The notes beneath the pieces were generated by a model that was given only the letters and a program-made list of their open reading frames with translations, was not told the origin of the DNA and made no database searches. Shown here one piece after another: positions 27,901 to 35,441 of a DNA stretch of 64,000 nucleotides (position 1 is the first letter of the stretch; each line of letters begins with the position of its first letter). A program made the position numbers and the translations under genes. Origin of the DNA: an uncultured Flavobacteriaceae bacterium (GTDB taxonomy: Bacteria; Bacteroidota; Bacteroidia; Flavobacteriales; Flavobacteriaceae); the NCBI GenBank assembly GCA_947494565.1, contig CANLVG010000009.1, forward strand, positions 124,001 through 188,000, written 5' to 3'.

Positions 27901-30900
27901 GCTCCACTAAATCAGGACAACTTCCATTAGATGATTTTTCAACGATATATACCCCTACTGCCGTTACCAATATGGTGCTCGGGTCGTTATCCGGATCAGC
28001 GGTGATAGGTGTATCGGAAGCATCTACCTGTCCATTATTATTTATGTCCAAGACCCAATCATAGGTCGTAAAACCTTGACCAGCTGTGAGCAATACGTCA
28101 TCACCGCAAAGTTGTACGGTGCGCGATTCACTACAATTGGTGAGGTCATTTAATATGGAGTTACTTGCTACTTCAGGAGTACGTGGACATGCTGTAATAG
28201 AGTTCGAACCATTCTCATCACTAAACGTATTCGTGTTCGTCGCTCCTTGATAGGTAGAGTAAGCGAAATTATCGAGTTGTGATGAACAGGCGTTGATAAA
28301 GCTTGAGCAGTTAGCGGCGATGGTAACTTCAATTCGGATACTATATTCCGGATCTCCAACTTCCACAAGATTATTGGGAACGGAAAAGGTGATGATTCCA
28401 TTCGGTACATCATGGTTAACCGCCGTACTTGGAGCGTTGGAAACGTCGATATTGTCAACGGTTATATTATTTGGAAGTATATTTCTAATGGTATAGTTGA
28501 CCGCATCATCATCTCCAGTATTTTGAAAACTAAGTATATACTGGAACGATTGCCCTAAACTTAATTCTTGTCCATTGATGTTGACTCCGGCTAAATCGGC
28601 CGAAATATTGCCCAAAAGTATTTCCGGAGCTAACACTCGAGTGTAAGATGCTGCATTCACCGTTCCATCATTGGCATCAACAACAGGCACGCCGGTACCA
28701 TATTCGCCGTCATCACCACCGTCTGCATCCTCGTCTTTATAAAACTCATTGGCATCACTACAACCATCACCGTCACTGTCCAAATCAAGTTGGTCAGGTA
28801 GACCATCCGAATCGGTATCACAACCGGCCGTTAATAATACCCCCTGCATATTAGTCGGTCCAACTACGTCTTGACCAACAGTAATCGTGTTCGACCCAGC
28901 AGCGTTCCAAGTAAATGCGTTTGCGGGAGTGGTTAGGGCCATGGGTTCTAAAGGCCCATTTGAGCTTCTTGAGCCGAAGAGGTAGAATTGTCCTGTTTGG
29001 TCTACTACTACGCGGATAAGTGGACTTCCATGAGATCCTGTCAAGGTATAGACTTGTGGATTACCTCCTTCACCATACCCCGTGCCATCTAAGAATCGAG
29101 CGAAGTTTCCAGGCGAATTCTGAAATTGAATTTCGCCTGCCAAATCTGTGCCATTGATTTGCAGATTAAAGGAATTGTCGATGCTGAAAACATCAAGAAT
29201 CAAATAGTTTTCAACGCTAATCAAATTGGTATTATGGGTATTTCCGTCGCTGATATTGAAAGATAACCCGCTACATTCATCTTCATCATAGACGCCATCG
29301 TTGTCATCGTCCAAGTCGGTCGTATCGTTTATACCGTCATTATCAAAATCATTGTGCACGACTATTCGTGCAGACGGATTGTCTTGTGTAGTGTTCGAAT
29401 CTACCTGATCTTGTGAATTTGTAACGGTATTGATTAGACTCAAAAGTGGTAAGGTATCTATTTCATCACCTCTGACCTCTAATTCCAATTCGGCAACTTC
29501 ACCCCCATTTAAGGTTCCTATATTCCATGTATTTCCACTCCAACTACCCGTTATTGTAAACGCATTGACTAATGTGAGCCCTGCAGGGATATTGTCCGTT
29601 ATTTGGAGGTTGGTCAATGGTCCGACGCCCCAATTTTGTACCCGAATAGTGAATGTTGCCGTTTCGCCTTCCATGATTTCGGTCTTGTCAACCGTCTTTT
29701 CAAGGACCACATCAGGATTACAATAAAGCCCCAAAATAGGATTACTGTCATAGGTACATGGACCTTTGGTACCTCTCAAGAAAAACTCACCTGCTCCACT
29801 AGGGGAGTAACTGGCACTATTGGCGCCAGGAATGGCTACCCCATTTTCATACCATTGAAAAGCGTCGAAGTTGCTATCTGTGGCCTCATACAGTTCGGAA
29901 CCCACGAAACAGCCGGTGCCTCCCCGGATTTCAAGATTCACTTCAGGCAGGGTGTCAAAGCCGGAAAAATAACCAGCAACGCCCCTCGCACCATTATATC
30001 CAAAGAATCCAATGGCCATTGGTCCGGTGGATTGAACACTTACATTGCCATTAAGATTAGGTATAAAGAAGGTCTTCCAGTCTGAAGAACCCGCTACGGG
30101 TGTGGGCGCGGGCAAAGCCACGGCACCATTACCATCGGTTACTTGTATGTTTGCATCGGGGGTGTTCACAGCTGCAATAATCGTGAGTCCTCCAGTAACT
30201 GCTGTACCTGCCATGTTTCTAATGTCGGGTATATTATCCATGACATCGGGAAGTAAACAGTTTACGGGAGCTACAAAATTGAGACCCTGGGTGTATGGCG
30301 TACTGGCCCCTGCCATACACTGATACGCATAGACATCTTTTGAAGTCTGAATGAACATGTTTGCCCCAGCTGCATTCGAAGAATACAAATTACTGGGCAC
30401 TTGAAAATAGTCTCCATTGTTTATGGTCGCTATCGGAGTAGCTGAACCATTGACGAAAATCTGTGTGTTATCTGCAGTTGCGATCAACAGGGGAAACTCA
30501 GTCCAACCGTTGGTATTACCATTACCACGAACAAAAACATATTCCTTTCCCAATTTGTTTTCAGGTACGGGCTGATCAATTCCGGCATCACGGTTGGTCG
30601 CTCCGACCTGTCTTCCAAAGTTCATAGATCCGTTACTGATTACAATGTCCTTATCTGAAACTATCGAAGCCCCGATCCAACCATCTTCATGCGCTTGTGT
30701 GGGAGCATTGCCAATATAGGTTTCATAAACAAAGGACTCATTGGCATTGAGCGTGATTTGATGGGTATTGGCCGTAATACCGGCCCTATCGTTGCCTACC
30801 CTGAACTCACAACCAGGGTCGTAGCCGAATAAGTTAATGGTCGTATTATCTTCGGTGGCCATAATACCAAGCGTATTTGATTTGGAAGGATGTGATCCTA

Positions 30901-31354
30901 AATTCGGTACTCCACCCCATTTAAAACTAGTTCCAAGAGCTTGGCGCCCCTTAGAGGTCAGCGAGGCCGATTGAGCGTTGCTACTACCCCGATAGTTGAC
31001 ATAAAACCGATTACCACTGGGCGATTCAAACCGAAGACCACTGTTGTTAAGGACCACCCCGGTATTGGCATTATTTACCAAGATGATATTGTTATCACCA
31101 TTTGACATGGTATATGTGGCCGGGTTTAGATTTGAAATGTTGAAGGTTGCAACTGGTGTTGCATTTGTGCCTCGATATACATTTACTAAGAAAGTGGTTG
31201 GCTCAGGGGTCGATAAGTAGACCGCCTGCTGACGGATTCCCGCATTATTTTGGCCTTGTTTTAAAGGTGGTAAATAATGTAGGTCGCTCAATTGTGCCTT
31301 CGCAGAAATGGCAAATCCGATTACCAAGCATAAAAACAGTACTTTTTTGATCAT
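18998..31354 (-). CDS. Giant SprB-like cell-surface adhesin (4118 residues)
   Basis: Signal peptide (about 1-21, ending ISAKAQ), IgGFc-binding-like region (about 25-480), DUF11 repeat (about 550-640), thrombospondin type-3 calcium-binding repeats (about 663-694: DFDNDGINDTTDLDDDNDG; and near 845-880), a second DUF11-like segment (about 915-1020), then about 2600 residues of SprB-type repeats (each 80-110 residues, with G-xxPYxYxxDGG, F-NLxxGxYTVxVxDxxGC), one inserted jelly-roll-like segment (about 1800-2003), and a type-B sorting domain (about 4030-4118: FFTPDGDGLNDFW ... YDRYGREVY ... GDYWYIIRL ... FVGNFTLYR). In Flavobacterium johnsoniae, SprB is the mobile adhesin of gliding; this shorter relative is expected at the cell surface via T9SS. 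Whether it moves or only adheres is unknown. The N-terminus is shared with the neighbouring 693-residue protein. Confidence 0.93.
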   Translation of the reverse strand: MIKKVLFLCLVIGFAISAKAQLSDLHYLPPLKQGQNNAGIRQQAVYLSTPEPTTFLVNVYRGTNATPVATFNISNLNPATYTMSNGDNNIILVNNANTGVVLNNSGLRFESPSGNRFYVNYRGSSNAQSASLTSKGRQALGTSFKWGGVPNLGSHPSKSNTLGIMATEDNTTINLFGYDPGCEFRVGNDRAGITANTHQITLNANESFVYETYIGNAPTQAHEDGWIGASIVSDKDIVISNGSMNFGRQVGATNRDAGIDQPVPENKLGKEYVFVRGNGNTNGWTEFPLLIATADNTQIFVNGSATPIATINNGDYFQVPSNLYSSNAAGANMFIQTSKDVYAYQCMAGASTPYTQGLNFVAPVNCLLPDVMDNIPDIRNMAGTAVTGGLTIIAAVNTPDANIQVTDGNGAVALPAPTPVAGSSDWKTFFIPNLNGNVSVQSTGPMAIGFFGYNGARGVAGYFSGFDTLPEVNLEIRGGTGCFVGSELYEATDSNFDAFQWYENGVAIPGANSASYSPSGAGEFFLRGTKGPCTYDSNPILGLYCNPDVVLEKTVDKTEIMEGETATFTIRVQNWGVGPLTNLQITDNIPAGLTLVNAFTITGSWSGNTWNIGTLNGGEVAELELEVRGDEIDTLPLLSLINTVTNSQDQVDSNTTQDNPSARIVVHNDFDNDGINDTTDLDDDNDGVYDEDECSGLSFNISDGNTHNTNLISVENYLILDVFSIDNSFNLQINGTDLAGEIQFQNSPGNFARFLDGTGYGEGGNPQVYTLTGSHGSPLIRVVVDQTGQFYLFGSRSSNGPLEPMALTTPANAFTWNAAGSNTITVGQDVVGPTNMQGVLLTAGCDTDSDGLPDQLDLDSDGDGCSDANEFYKDEDADGGDDGEYGTGVPVVDANDGTVNAASYTRVLAPEILLGNISADLAGVNINGQELSLGQSFQYILSFQNTGDDDAVNYTIRNILPNNITVDNIDVSNAPSTAVNHDVPNGIITFSVPNNLVEVGDPEYSIRIEVTIAANCSSFINACSSQLDNFAYSTYQGATNTNTFSDENGSNSITACPRTPEVASNSILNDLTNCSESRTVQLCGDDVLLTAGQGFTTYDWVLDINNNGQVDASDTPITADPDNDPSTILVTAVGVYIVEKSSNGSCPDLVERINVERFGTTQTNPIVDYFNQVNSDVNTDNDIQGEILVDCSDGTTQFPEIFLCGAGDSALLQMNIPDAQGLFWEVLDETSCTVEPDNCLNRNLSCTWNQVATGSDYTVNTSGRYRLSITYQNGCFSRFYFNAFQNELNFTTSSSDILCTTNGTIRIDGIGANYGFQLINADNNSIAVPFSANNGPLFNIANSGTYRVQITALNPADSTPIAGTCIFETEDIGIEELLFDTQVASDPEYCNDLGSISVQALNARPNYSYELRLDDGSNGGQGTFVSELLAVNDNTHTFLNVSAGDYLVITTTQDGCTDSKPVTVSEIDELRLNAVTSENITCTPGVVNVTPTGGQPNPEYEMAIWSKDGTPRYADEVSVPDGDYQTETTFLFGDTGNPDSEGDYVFIVRDGNGCYGFSNSVRVDNLGTLVISASDSGIRCADTATATMTVSVSGGTPPYRYSLDGGTNYQTTNEFVNLAAGLYTVTVMDSSGTTGTGCIETHEYEVTQPFRLLAAAAIIEDASCNPAGALVKILNTSGGQGPYEYSFNGGSFSSVDQSNLPSGSHVMTVRDALGCTYDMNLTVPNEITSPSFTSDVVYNCDGFGDITISPSNTTDFTYEYTLNGTANTPADNANFNTVASGTHTVSIAISSTLAPSQSTLFSETFGSGPSTQIAEVGADYCYEPQDGSTVSCNRGPAGILVNGEYTVTNFVTNPISVLTSPQDHTGLADGRFLAIDISTFSDTGVERLNTVLWTKQNIEVLPNREITLDFWGYNLMNVTGAGNNPEVLVEILDSSGTLIHSEVTSEIPKNTNDNDWHQRTITFDPGANTDIDIVLRSNVNSNDGNDLILDDIQASQIPEVCSQTTDITVIVEDDQEFSANLLGVTNPSCTTSTDGAIRFEVLNFNPADGYQYSTDGINWTTSTQTEVTTTANLAAGNYTVQIAKLPLTTSCTTDFTATLTAPTAIVPTLTQIADFTCLNTGGTLQASATGGTPGYQYQLEDTGGAIIAGYQNDVNFPNIPAGSYLVRVQDQNTCAVLSSTPVTIAPPATVDFDLTATACYDGLNNASITASVNTGNNNYAFRIRIVGGTYGAFITPTPSTTHTFNGLSNGDYEVEVSDSYGCSATETISIAPNVSAQVLPVDITACADGSITINATGGDGNFVYAFLPTGTAVLDTHFATPNSFTVASGNAGDYDVYVRDNGGVNPRCEYTETVTVQTAATLAYTATPTDAICFGDTGSIVVNITAGEGPYTYQLVDIDHGTSNQTQSGVVATSRTYFNLTPGSYDVTVTDTNGCATTVSGIAVAEPDELIATVTGITPANCTGDVNDFGFGFSAYPTTLGTIQFSADGGATWIGDNSTPGTSDQLTGYLSGDTVNPSMRTVDGSNNTICQTDLPPFIIPYPLDDLDISLTTIVVNCNELRVKVQGSEGSAPYEYAYSEDPANFDPGTATWVPGSNVDILGNPVAAGDGMYEWLNLVPGRTYVFYVRDSSGPPACVRQSNVNVNDITTNPMEIAATYEPSCNAANDGEITYTLTDTDGSIEPQMDWTLYDIDDNPIQTSGIIPYTGTITVTNLPADEYYIVVTQVDAGGISQCISGSENLILEELDAISANLNALQQISCEAPGLIAIENIQGGGGTFTYTVTGPAPFATITGTTDNPIEIPANSPAGDYYVEITDQFGCSAALGFETMSLAENPVINSVNVDNCGIATTVTIDGTSPAFPTLLYSIDGGTTFVDNAGVFNNVIPGSYTAVVKNSAGCTVSQAFDVSPSMQASAALTRSLGCGAGQEAQITLEVTAGSGSYEYQIVDSSLGTVVARQTLTGNPTTENITLADTYVVTIFDITSNPECPRDFTIEVPAATIPDFSEDVTHVTCNGFTDGAIALTQINNGNNPLTYTLAPNLGSFNAASDTFENLPAGTYTVTGEGPNGCTLIINNIAVNEPNVIAFDIPSVTSFGCTTDNTTNNATVSINTASIVGGSTTYTNFQFEEVTSGAIQNGTSPDYTFTDFAGGDVIVRVFDDRGCMHAITVNVPAFDQLNTANVTVVDPLTCISSGEDISIDVSSSLTNFGTDPTNYEFRQLPATMYETPGDNTFNNLTPGTYTFGVRNIATGCEITVTHVVTDPNTFNVDVEVLSNVICQGDDGSVRFNLTDATYGGNFTLNIYDTQGTPIDTLDDTLEYNQNNVPLGQTASINIPAGSYLVEVIQDGLPNCSQTRAFTISTPIDPIGLDPVSLEHAGCTDDQGTAIITPIGGAAPYDIILTNTSNGTIHPMVAQVNSHQFQGLTSGQFTIEVTDALGCIRTFPNAFEILLPDPISGLLAVTTLQCEGDRDATVELTLNARNVTPNYRFILNTYSDSAKSVLLQQTASQSSPIFTNQGAGFYTISVEDDMGCTYEDATALEIVNPTEVSALLITTRTLSCDLNAELELTASGGTAPYMWSEDGISFNAMNETNGPNTHLFQNITAGSYQYYVRDNFNCISVISNEINIAPIEALMVAPVNAAIIPTINCNGEATAIIDWIADGGLGNYQYGLFYDAAATNQAEPFQNTGTFLDLAAGTYYVHVQSGDCEVTSTPIVITEPDALEVVPNITDISCFGDENGRIELDVQFGTAPYQFAISPNLLKFVDDNYFEDLGVGDYTVIVQDSNGCIALVEFSIEEPEVLTMSLTATPEVCAGEENGTITVSINGGTAPYSTAIGSNNDADFVEGRLTLENLPGGDHFVFVRDANGCMTEDLIRVESGANLNANAEVVYECSGDVPNNRVELSLEDDSIAADVLYALDSNNPGDLELEPVFENLSPGDHFIYIVHSNGCTNTIDFEVEGFQPLTLSLEQLDLNEITATAEGGKPGYTYYFDGQNNGDDDTFYIRRTDTYNVRVVDENGCESTASIYMEFIDIEIPNFFTPDGDGLNDFWIPRNIQQFPDIFIKIYDRYGREVYRIQDTEEGWNGLYAEAELPTGDYWYIIRLNGEEDEREFVGNFTLYR
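19500..27240 (-). repeat. SprB-type repeat tract within the giant adhesin
   Basis: Roughly two to three dozen degenerate repeats, each ending in a VRDxxGC or VTDxxGC type motif (for example YTVTVMDSSGTTGTGC, YLVRVQDQNTC, YDVTVTDTNGC, FTIEVTDALGC, YTVIVQDSNGC). They are diverged at DNA level. Each unit is expected to be a beta-sandwich giving a long filament. Boundaries are approximate and interrupted by the jelly-roll-like segment at about 25346-25957. Confidence 0.75.
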
Positions 31355-31590
31355 TATAGGTTACTTTGGTTTGGGAAGGACATAACTAGCCCAACTTCAA
31401 AAAAAAGACAACCTGTTCAAGTGCGCAATAATATGTTGTAAAACTAGCGAACCTTGTTGGTAACTTCAGGTATTGCGTAACTTTACCGATAATATTGGGT
31501 TTTTGTAGAATTTCGAAAGTTCTTCAAATTAAAAGAATAAGACTACAAAATACTATTTTGTCGAAGACTGGGACCCAAAAATGAAGCACT
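31355..31590. other. Divergent intergenic region between giant adhesin and kinase-like gene
   Basis: 236 bases separating two divergently transcribed genes, so it must contain the adhesin promoter (minus) and the promoter of the 361-residue protein (plus). No exact TAnnTTTG match was found on either strand close to the starts; CTATTTTG at about 31552-31559 is one base short of the consensus spacing on the plus strand. No ORF or RNA gene is visible. Confidence 0.45.
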
Positions 31591-32676
31591 ATGCCTGACG
31601 AAAAACTGATGTCGAAGAAAAAACCGGCTTACCCGGTTGGCAGTCGATTGGATACCTATTTGGATCACTATAGCCGAAAAATAGAGATTCCCATCTTTTA
31701 TGAGGATTTGTTACGCTTTGCGGGTTCTGTAGTGGTGTACGACGCCAATGACGAGGATACCCTTTGGGTGAGGGTATATTATTCCGATGTGGAACGAAAG
31801 GAAATCGATCTGAGTCTGAAGAAAGTGTATTCCATTCTTCATTCGGATGGAAGCGACATGATTATCGAGTATTTGAATATAGATGCCGTAGATTATTGCA
31901 CTTTCGGTAATTCAAAACCTTTTCGTATTAAGGTCAGAAACATACTCAATGATAATTTTACATATTTCTATGTCAAGAAGACCGATGCCTCTAGGGTATA
32001 CGGGTTGGAACTGGAACACATGCTTTCACCGTATAATCTGAACTTTTTAGTCTATAAAGACACCCTAATTGAAGAGCATATCGCCGGTATTCCGGGAGAC
32101 GTCTTTATTAAGGAAATGCTGCCCAAATGCACTGAATCGGAAAAGGCACAGCTAGCCAAGGAGTTTGTTAAGTTCAATGAGCGTTGTATGATTCGGCTCC
32201 TCGGCGATATGCGATCTTACAATTACGTTATCGTTCCGACTCACGATTTCGATCATGTAGTGTACAAGATAAGAGCCATTGATTTCGACCAACAGTGCTT
32301 TGAAGGCAAATTAAAGGTGTATCGTCCCCAATTTTTCAAAGAGAATTACCTTATGGTGGAATTGGTACGATCAAAATTACAGAAGACCTCCGTTGACCAA
32401 TACAAAGTGGAGGAACGGTCTATTGTAGCGAAACGTATCATCAGTTCCGAAGACAGAATCGAAGAGTTGGTCGACATCTGTAGGGAAGATACCATTTCAA
32501 TTGAGGAAAACATCAATTCATTACGAAATCAGATCTATGAGCTGACCTTGGATAAAAAATTCAAGAAGTGCAAGACTATGGGAGAGGTCTTGACACTTGG
32601 TCTTGATTTTGTCAAGCGCAATTATGAAAATGTCAGTATGAAACAGATTATTGAGCAAAAAATAAAAATACCTTGA
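31591..32676 (+). CDS. Uncharacterised protein with kinase-fold-like catalytic motifs
   Basis: 361 residues, no signal peptide or membrane segment, so cytoplasmic. I do not recognise a named family with certainty. Residues 204-215 (LGDMRSYNYVIV) and 229-233 (AIDFD) resemble the catalytic loop (GDxxxxN) and metal-binding DFD/DFG of aminoglycoside-phosphotransferase/protein-kinase-like folds. Upstream YFYVKK (about 125-130), GLELEH (about 138-143) and LIEEHIAG (about 159-166) could be the Lys, helix-C Glu and hinge. The C-terminal third (about 285-355) is helical and charged. It is convergent with the NdpA-type gene (9-base gap). An ATG at 31609 is an alternative start. Kinase activity is inference. 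Confidence 0.6.
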   Translation: MPDEKLMSKKKPAYPVGSRLDTYLDHYSRKIEIPIFYEDLLRFAGSVVVYDANDEDTLWVRVYYSDVERKEIDLSLKKVYSILHSDGSDMIIEYLNIDAVDYCTFGNSKPFRIKVRNILNDNFTYFYVKKTDASRVYGLELEHMLSPYNLNFLVYKDTLIEEHIAGIPGDVFIKEMLPKCTESEKAQLAKEFVKFNERCMIRLLGDMRSYNYVIVPTHDFDHVVYKIRAIDFDQQCFEGKLKVYRPQFFKENYLMVELVRSKLQKTSVDQYKVEERSIVAKRIISSEDRIEELVDICREDTISIEENINSLRNQIYELTLDKKFKKCKTMGEVLTLGLDFVKRNYENVSMKQIIEQKIKIP

Positions 32677-32685
32677 AGAAAGCCA

Positions 32686-33744
32686 TTAGCTTTTTTGCTC
32701 TTTATTGAAATAGACCAAATAATAATACATTTGTCGCTCTTCGTCCCAGCCCTTTTCAACGAACTTCTCCGCCGATTCGGGATTGATAAAGTCCATTTTG
32801 ATTTGGATGTTCGTATCGAGGTTGATGACGTTTTTAATCTTCTTTCTGGCATCCGACACGGCCTTGTTGGCAATGTCGAAATTTGAAACATCCTCAATAC
32901 TATATTTCGGTCCTTTCTCCACCTTGTAGTGCTTGAACTCAGGAATAAGCTCTGGGTTTTCCATGACATCGGTTAGGAAATTACTCTCCTCAAAGGCATC
33001 GTTTTTAGCGAAATGATTCACCGCCCTATTCATAAACAAAACCTCTTGCTGCTTATCTTCCGCAGGTAAAACCACATCCTTAGCAAAATTTTGACAGAAC
33101 TTAAGATAGTTTTTGGTATAAAAATTCTCGTCGGCCAAGGCATCTACTCCCAAAAAATTTTCCAACCAATATTTGGCATCATAGCGGTTGCTGTCTACCG
33201 ATAGTACCTTGTAGCCTTCCTCTTTATTGGTATTGAAAATGAGGCATCCTTTATCCAATTTATTTACATTAATGCCTTGCTGTATAATGATGTCAAGATT
33301 ACTGCCCTTTTCGGCAAACTGCAGAAAATCATGCTTTAATTCACTTTTGAAAATACCGACCGCGTCCACTTTGGTATTGTCGAGAACAAGACCGGTCAAA
33401 TAAGTCACGTAGACCTCTCCGCTCTTGATATGTGGATGATTCGATTGTTCAAAAAGATGGGTCGCTACTTTTTTAGAGTTCAGATGGGCAGAAGAGGGGT
33501 CTGAAAAAATGTCCGAGACTATCGTATACAGTTCATTGAATTCAACATCTACCTCGTTCGAGAGCTTAAAATAATTCTCTTCTTTTTCGCGAAAGGGTTT
33601 AAAAAAGTATTCCTTTAGAATACCCGAAGTCTCATCATTTAAACGAGCGGATTCTTCCGATAAAAAGGCACCTTCTCCCTTGTTCTTATTTCCGATTCGG
33701 TGTATAGAGATACTTTCGATTTGTGTAGAATACAGGTTGATCAT
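32686..33744 (-). CDS. NdpA-family 37-kDa nucleoid-associated protein
   Basis: 352 residues matching the nucleoid-associated NdpA/YejK family in length and layout: N-terminal IESISIHRIGNKNKGEGAFLSEE, central THLFEQSNHPHIKSGEVYVTYLTGL and LLGxF-type segment AVGIFKSELKHDFL, and a C-terminal KMDFINPESAEKFVEKGWDEE stretch typical of the family. It binds DNA in related bacteria; the exact role is poorly known. Cytoplasmic. Its stop faces the stop of the kinase-like gene. The start is the ATG at 33744. Confidence 0.85.
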   Translation of the reverse strand: MINLYSTQIESISIHRIGNKNKGEGAFLSEESARLNDETSGILKEYFFKPFREKEENYFKLSNEVDVEFNELYTIVSDIFSDPSSAHLNSKKVATHLFEQSNHPHIKSGEVYVTYLTGLVLDNTKVDAVGIFKSELKHDFLQFAEKGSNLDIIIQQGINVNKLDKGCLIFNTNKEEGYKVLSVDSNRYDAKYWLENFLGVDALADENFYTKNYLKFCQNFAKDVVLPAEDKQQEVLFMNRAVNHFAKNDAFEESNFLTDVMENPELIPEFKHYKVEKGPKYSIEDVSNFDIANKAVSDARKKIKNVINLDTNIQIKMDFINPESAEKFVEKGWDEERQMYYYLVYFNKEQKS

Positions 33745-33862
33745 TCAGTTTGAATTTTTGGGTCGCTCCCTTCGGAGCCTAATTTTTTTTTTGGATAATT
33801 TTGATAACGCTTAACCTTGATACTTAGCAACAAATGCCGATGGTAGATTTATTTTTTGAATT

Positions 33863-34357
33863 CTAGTTCCAGTTTTCATCAAAATCAAGGTCGTCATAAT
33901 TCTCAAGGGTGTCATCAAAATCAAAAGTTGGGTCTGCTTTAAAATTTTTCTCCGGAGGCGTTTCGGGCAATTCGCCGAAACTGAATAAAACATTAGGGTA
34001 GGCTGCGCCTGGTTCATTCTCCACAATATCGGCCAACTCGACGAAGAACGTCCACATGTTCAAAAAATCATAGACGTAAATAAGCTTCGGATTTTTAGCA
34101 TTCATAACATCTTCCAAAAACGTCTCGTTCATCAATCGTACATCAGAACCGGTATCACTCATATCGAACAATGCTATTTCCTCATCTTGGTTCCAATCTT
34201 CATCGCATGTATAAAAAGAGGCCATTTCGTTTCCAAGAAACCCAAAAGACTGGGCAATGGCATTATGGAATTCTTCCATTGAATTGCCGGCATCAATCTC
34301 GATATCCCTAAAGATATCTTCCTGAGCATCTAAAATGATGCGGATTTTATAAATCAT
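33863..34357 (-). CDS. Plasmid pRiA4b ORF-3-like family protein
   Basis: 164 residues. The N-terminal half (IYKIRIILDAQEDIFRDIEI, EEFHNAIAQSFGFLGNEMASFY, LIYVYDFLNMWTFFVEL) matches the pRiA4b ORF-3-like fold, a small family sometimes labelled as an IS1096 passenger protein although here nothing points to a transposon. The C-terminal 30 residues are very acidic (FDFDDTLENYDDLDFDEN). Function is unknown. It lies between nucleoid protein and heme A synthase genes, 26 bases downstream of ctaA. Confidence 0.8.
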   Translation of the reverse strand: MIYKIRIILDAQEDIFRDIEIDAGNSMEEFHNAIAQSFGFLGNEMASFYTCDEDWNQDEEIALFDMSDTGSDVRLMNETFLEDVMNAKNPKLIYVYDFLNMWTFFVELADIVENEPGAAYPNVLFSFGELPETPPEKNFKADPTFDFDDTLENYDDLDFDENWN

Positions 34358-34383
34358 TAGTGTTTTTTTGCGGGACGGTAAAG

Positions 34384-35418
34384 TTACAAAGTTTTGTGAC
34401 TTCTTTTCGATTTAAGTGCTTCCAAAACCAAATAGAACTGAACACCGAATAGAAGCGAGGCCAAAACAAGATGAAAGGGCTGAGTGGTAAATGGAAAACT
34501 CCAATAGTACATCGCCATACCTGTAATTATCTCGAAAAAAATCAGCAATAACACCCAATTGATTTTTGAGTACCCGGAGCCTAGTTTATAGATGCGGTAG
34601 GCAATGAAGAGGTTCAGTGCCGTCACCAGTATGGAAAAAGAGCGATGGATATAGAACTGTAAGGTCGGTTCTATTAACCAAAGGTCTTTGGCCGCTTCGC
34701 CGACCACATCAATTCGAGCATCCACAAATTCCCTGACCTGTGTACCCAAAATAACTTGAAGAAAGGTAATTGTCAATGCCGTTATGAACAGCATCAATGT
34801 CATTCTATCGTATTTGAATGGCTTAGACTTGGTTGTGCTTAGGGCTATCAGATACAACAACATGGCCACGATAAGTAAGGCCATGACCATATGGATGGTA
34901 ATTTTAAAAGGATTCAGAACCGAATAAACTACCGTTGCACCGAGCCATGCCTGAAACCCCATAGCGAAAACGATTACCCATGAAAGCAGGGTAATTTTCT
35001 TGTTTTTCTTCCAATACCATAGCGATAGGATCGCCAAGACAAGCGTTGCAAGTCCGGCTAAGGCTCCAAAAAGTCGATTGATGAACTCGATCCAAGTATG
35101 CCACGGGTTGAAGATAGCATATTCGTGTTTGGTATAAGGCTCCCAATAGGATGAATCGTAAGTTGCGCGTGTCGTAAAATTCTGGGTCGCAACCCAAAGC
35201 TGTTCGTTTCTAATAATGACCTGCCCTTTTTTATAAGTGCTATCTGGGTGCCATTCCAGTTGTGATTCTTCAGTAGGTGGAATATAATAGCCAAAACATT
35301 TCGGCCAATCAGGACAGCCCATACCACTACCGGTCATCCGAACTATAGCTCCGGCCACAATCACCAGATATACTAAAATCAGCGAGATTTTTGCTGTTTT
35401 AAGAAAGCGATTGCTCAT
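34384..35418 (-). CDS. ctaA: Heme A synthase (CtaA/COX15 family)
   Basis: 344 residues, inner membrane, about eight membrane spans. The enzyme hydroxylates heme O to heme A for aa3-type cytochrome oxidases. Seen: TGSGMGCPDWPKCFGYYIPP after the first span (family signature with the cysteine pair region), the heme-ligand histidine segments WHTWIEFINRL, ITIHMVMALL, FYIHRSFSI and QPFHLVLA. The start at the ATG 35418 gives a short cytoplasmic lead before span 1. A TAATTTTG box lies 24 bases upstream. Confidence 0.95.
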   Translation of the reverse strand: MSNRFLKTAKISLILVYLVIVAGAIVRMTGSGMGCPDWPKCFGYYIPPTEESQLEWHPDSTYKKGQVIIRNEQLWVATQNFTTRATYDSSYWEPYTKHEYAIFNPWHTWIEFINRLFGALAGLATLVLAILSLWYWKKNKKITLLSWVIVFAMGFQAWLGATVVYSVLNPFKITIHMVMALLIVAMLLYLIALSTTKSKPFKYDRMTLMLFITALTITFLQVILGTQVREFVDARIDVVGEAAKDLWLIEPTLQFYIHRSFSILVTALNLFIAYRIYKLGSGYSKINWVLLLIFFEIITGMAMYYWSFPFTTQPFHLVLASLLFGVQFYLVLEALKSKRSHKTL

Positions 35419-35441
35419 GTTTTTCTCATTGGATTTCGATA

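Noticed and set aside
29603-30085. 160-codon plus-strand frame inside the giant adhesin gene
   Set aside because: Antisense of conserved IgGFc/DUF11 coding sequence; no start context or motif.
33755-33800. Terminator-like GCTCC-CTTC-GGAGC stem with T-run on the plus strand
   Set aside because: It points into a gap with no plus-strand gene upstream (the plus-strand kinase-like gene ends at 32676, beyond another gene), so it has no clear role; it may be chance.
33863-34357. pRiA4b ORF-3-like gene read as mobile element remnant
   Set aside because: The family name mentions a plasmid and IS1096, but no inverted repeats or transposase lie nearby, and the gene is set among housekeeping genes.
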